From Chloroflexota bacterium (GTDB lineage: Bacteria; Chloroflexota; Dehalococcoidia; SAR202; UBA11138): a DNA stretch of 5,085 nucleotides. How positions within the stretch are numbered: the first letter of the stretch is position 1; each line of letters starts with the position of its first letter. Below the pieces are notes generated by a model, which did no database searches, was not told the DNA's origin, and saw only the letters and a program-made list of their open reading frames with translations. The translations under genes were made by a program, and so were the position numbers. The stretch covers positions 1-5,085 of the forward strand of contig JADFQF010000159.1 of NCBI GenBank assembly GCA_022561955.1, read 5' to 3'. This document shows positions 4,994-5,085 of this stretch, one piece after another.

Positions 4994-5085
4994 AGGCCGA
5001 AGATCCCTCCTTGCTTTCTTATCGGTCGAAGCGAGTAGCCGTGTGAACTCGAAAACGCGGCGTGTGCTGCGTGCGGGGGAATCCT

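Noticed and set aside
1..5085. CRISPR arrays, tRNA or rRNA genes, toxin-antitoxin pairs, defence genes
   Set aside because: No spaced repeats, no cloverleaf or rRNA sequence, and no pair of small overlapping genes with such motifs were seen.

Overview
The window is a GC-rich bacterial chromosomal segment with a distinctly more AT-rich left edge (about 1-392). It looks like an accessory or decaying region. It holds four apparently intact enzyme or membrane genes, one small gene of different base composition, and three gene relics. The mix (an acyl-CoA-dehydrogenase-fold flavin enzyme, a PanE-family reductase, a Tat-exported DUF362 protein, IS5-type debris and G/C-run palindromes between genes) would suit a Chloroflexota-like or other environmental bacterium. 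That is a weak impression; no taxonomic marker is present.

Left edge (1-392, +): a 100-residue protein, tentatively of the polyhydroxyalkanoic-acid-system (PHA_gran_rgn) type. It is preceded by two 17-bp inverted repeats and uses mostly AGA/AGG for arginine. Convergent to it is a complete acyl-CoA-dehydrogenase-family flavoprotein (464-1633, -), resembling the HsaA/HpaH-like monooxygenases. Next comes a stretch of about 420 bp without an intact gene (1634-2057). It contains what I read as the C-terminal remnant of a rhodanese gene with a frameshift (about 1834-1997, +), a candidate promoter for the flavoprotein, and a leader whose 8-bp inverted repeat could mask the Shine-Dalgarno of the next gene.

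Centre (2058-3050): a small probable dimeric alpha/beta-barrel (antibiotic-biosynthesis-monooxygenase-like) protein on +. Its C-terminal tail runs about 105 bp antisense into a convergent DedA/VTT-type membrane protein (2418-3050, -). Upstream of the latter on the same strand is a 349-residue PanE/ApbA-family reductase (3117-4166, -) with all the expected catalytic residues.

Right edge (4198-5085): two palindromic elements, then the C-terminal end of an IS5-type transposase fused out of frame to the N-terminal part of a Tat-exported DUF362 protein. Both partners are broken at the same point, near 4525-4540. No single pathway clearly links the intact genes. I see no defence system, CRISPR array, RNA gene or coherent new system. 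The most notable signals are the SD-masking leader, the paired inverted repeats before the small left gene, the rhodanese relic and the DUF362/IS junction.
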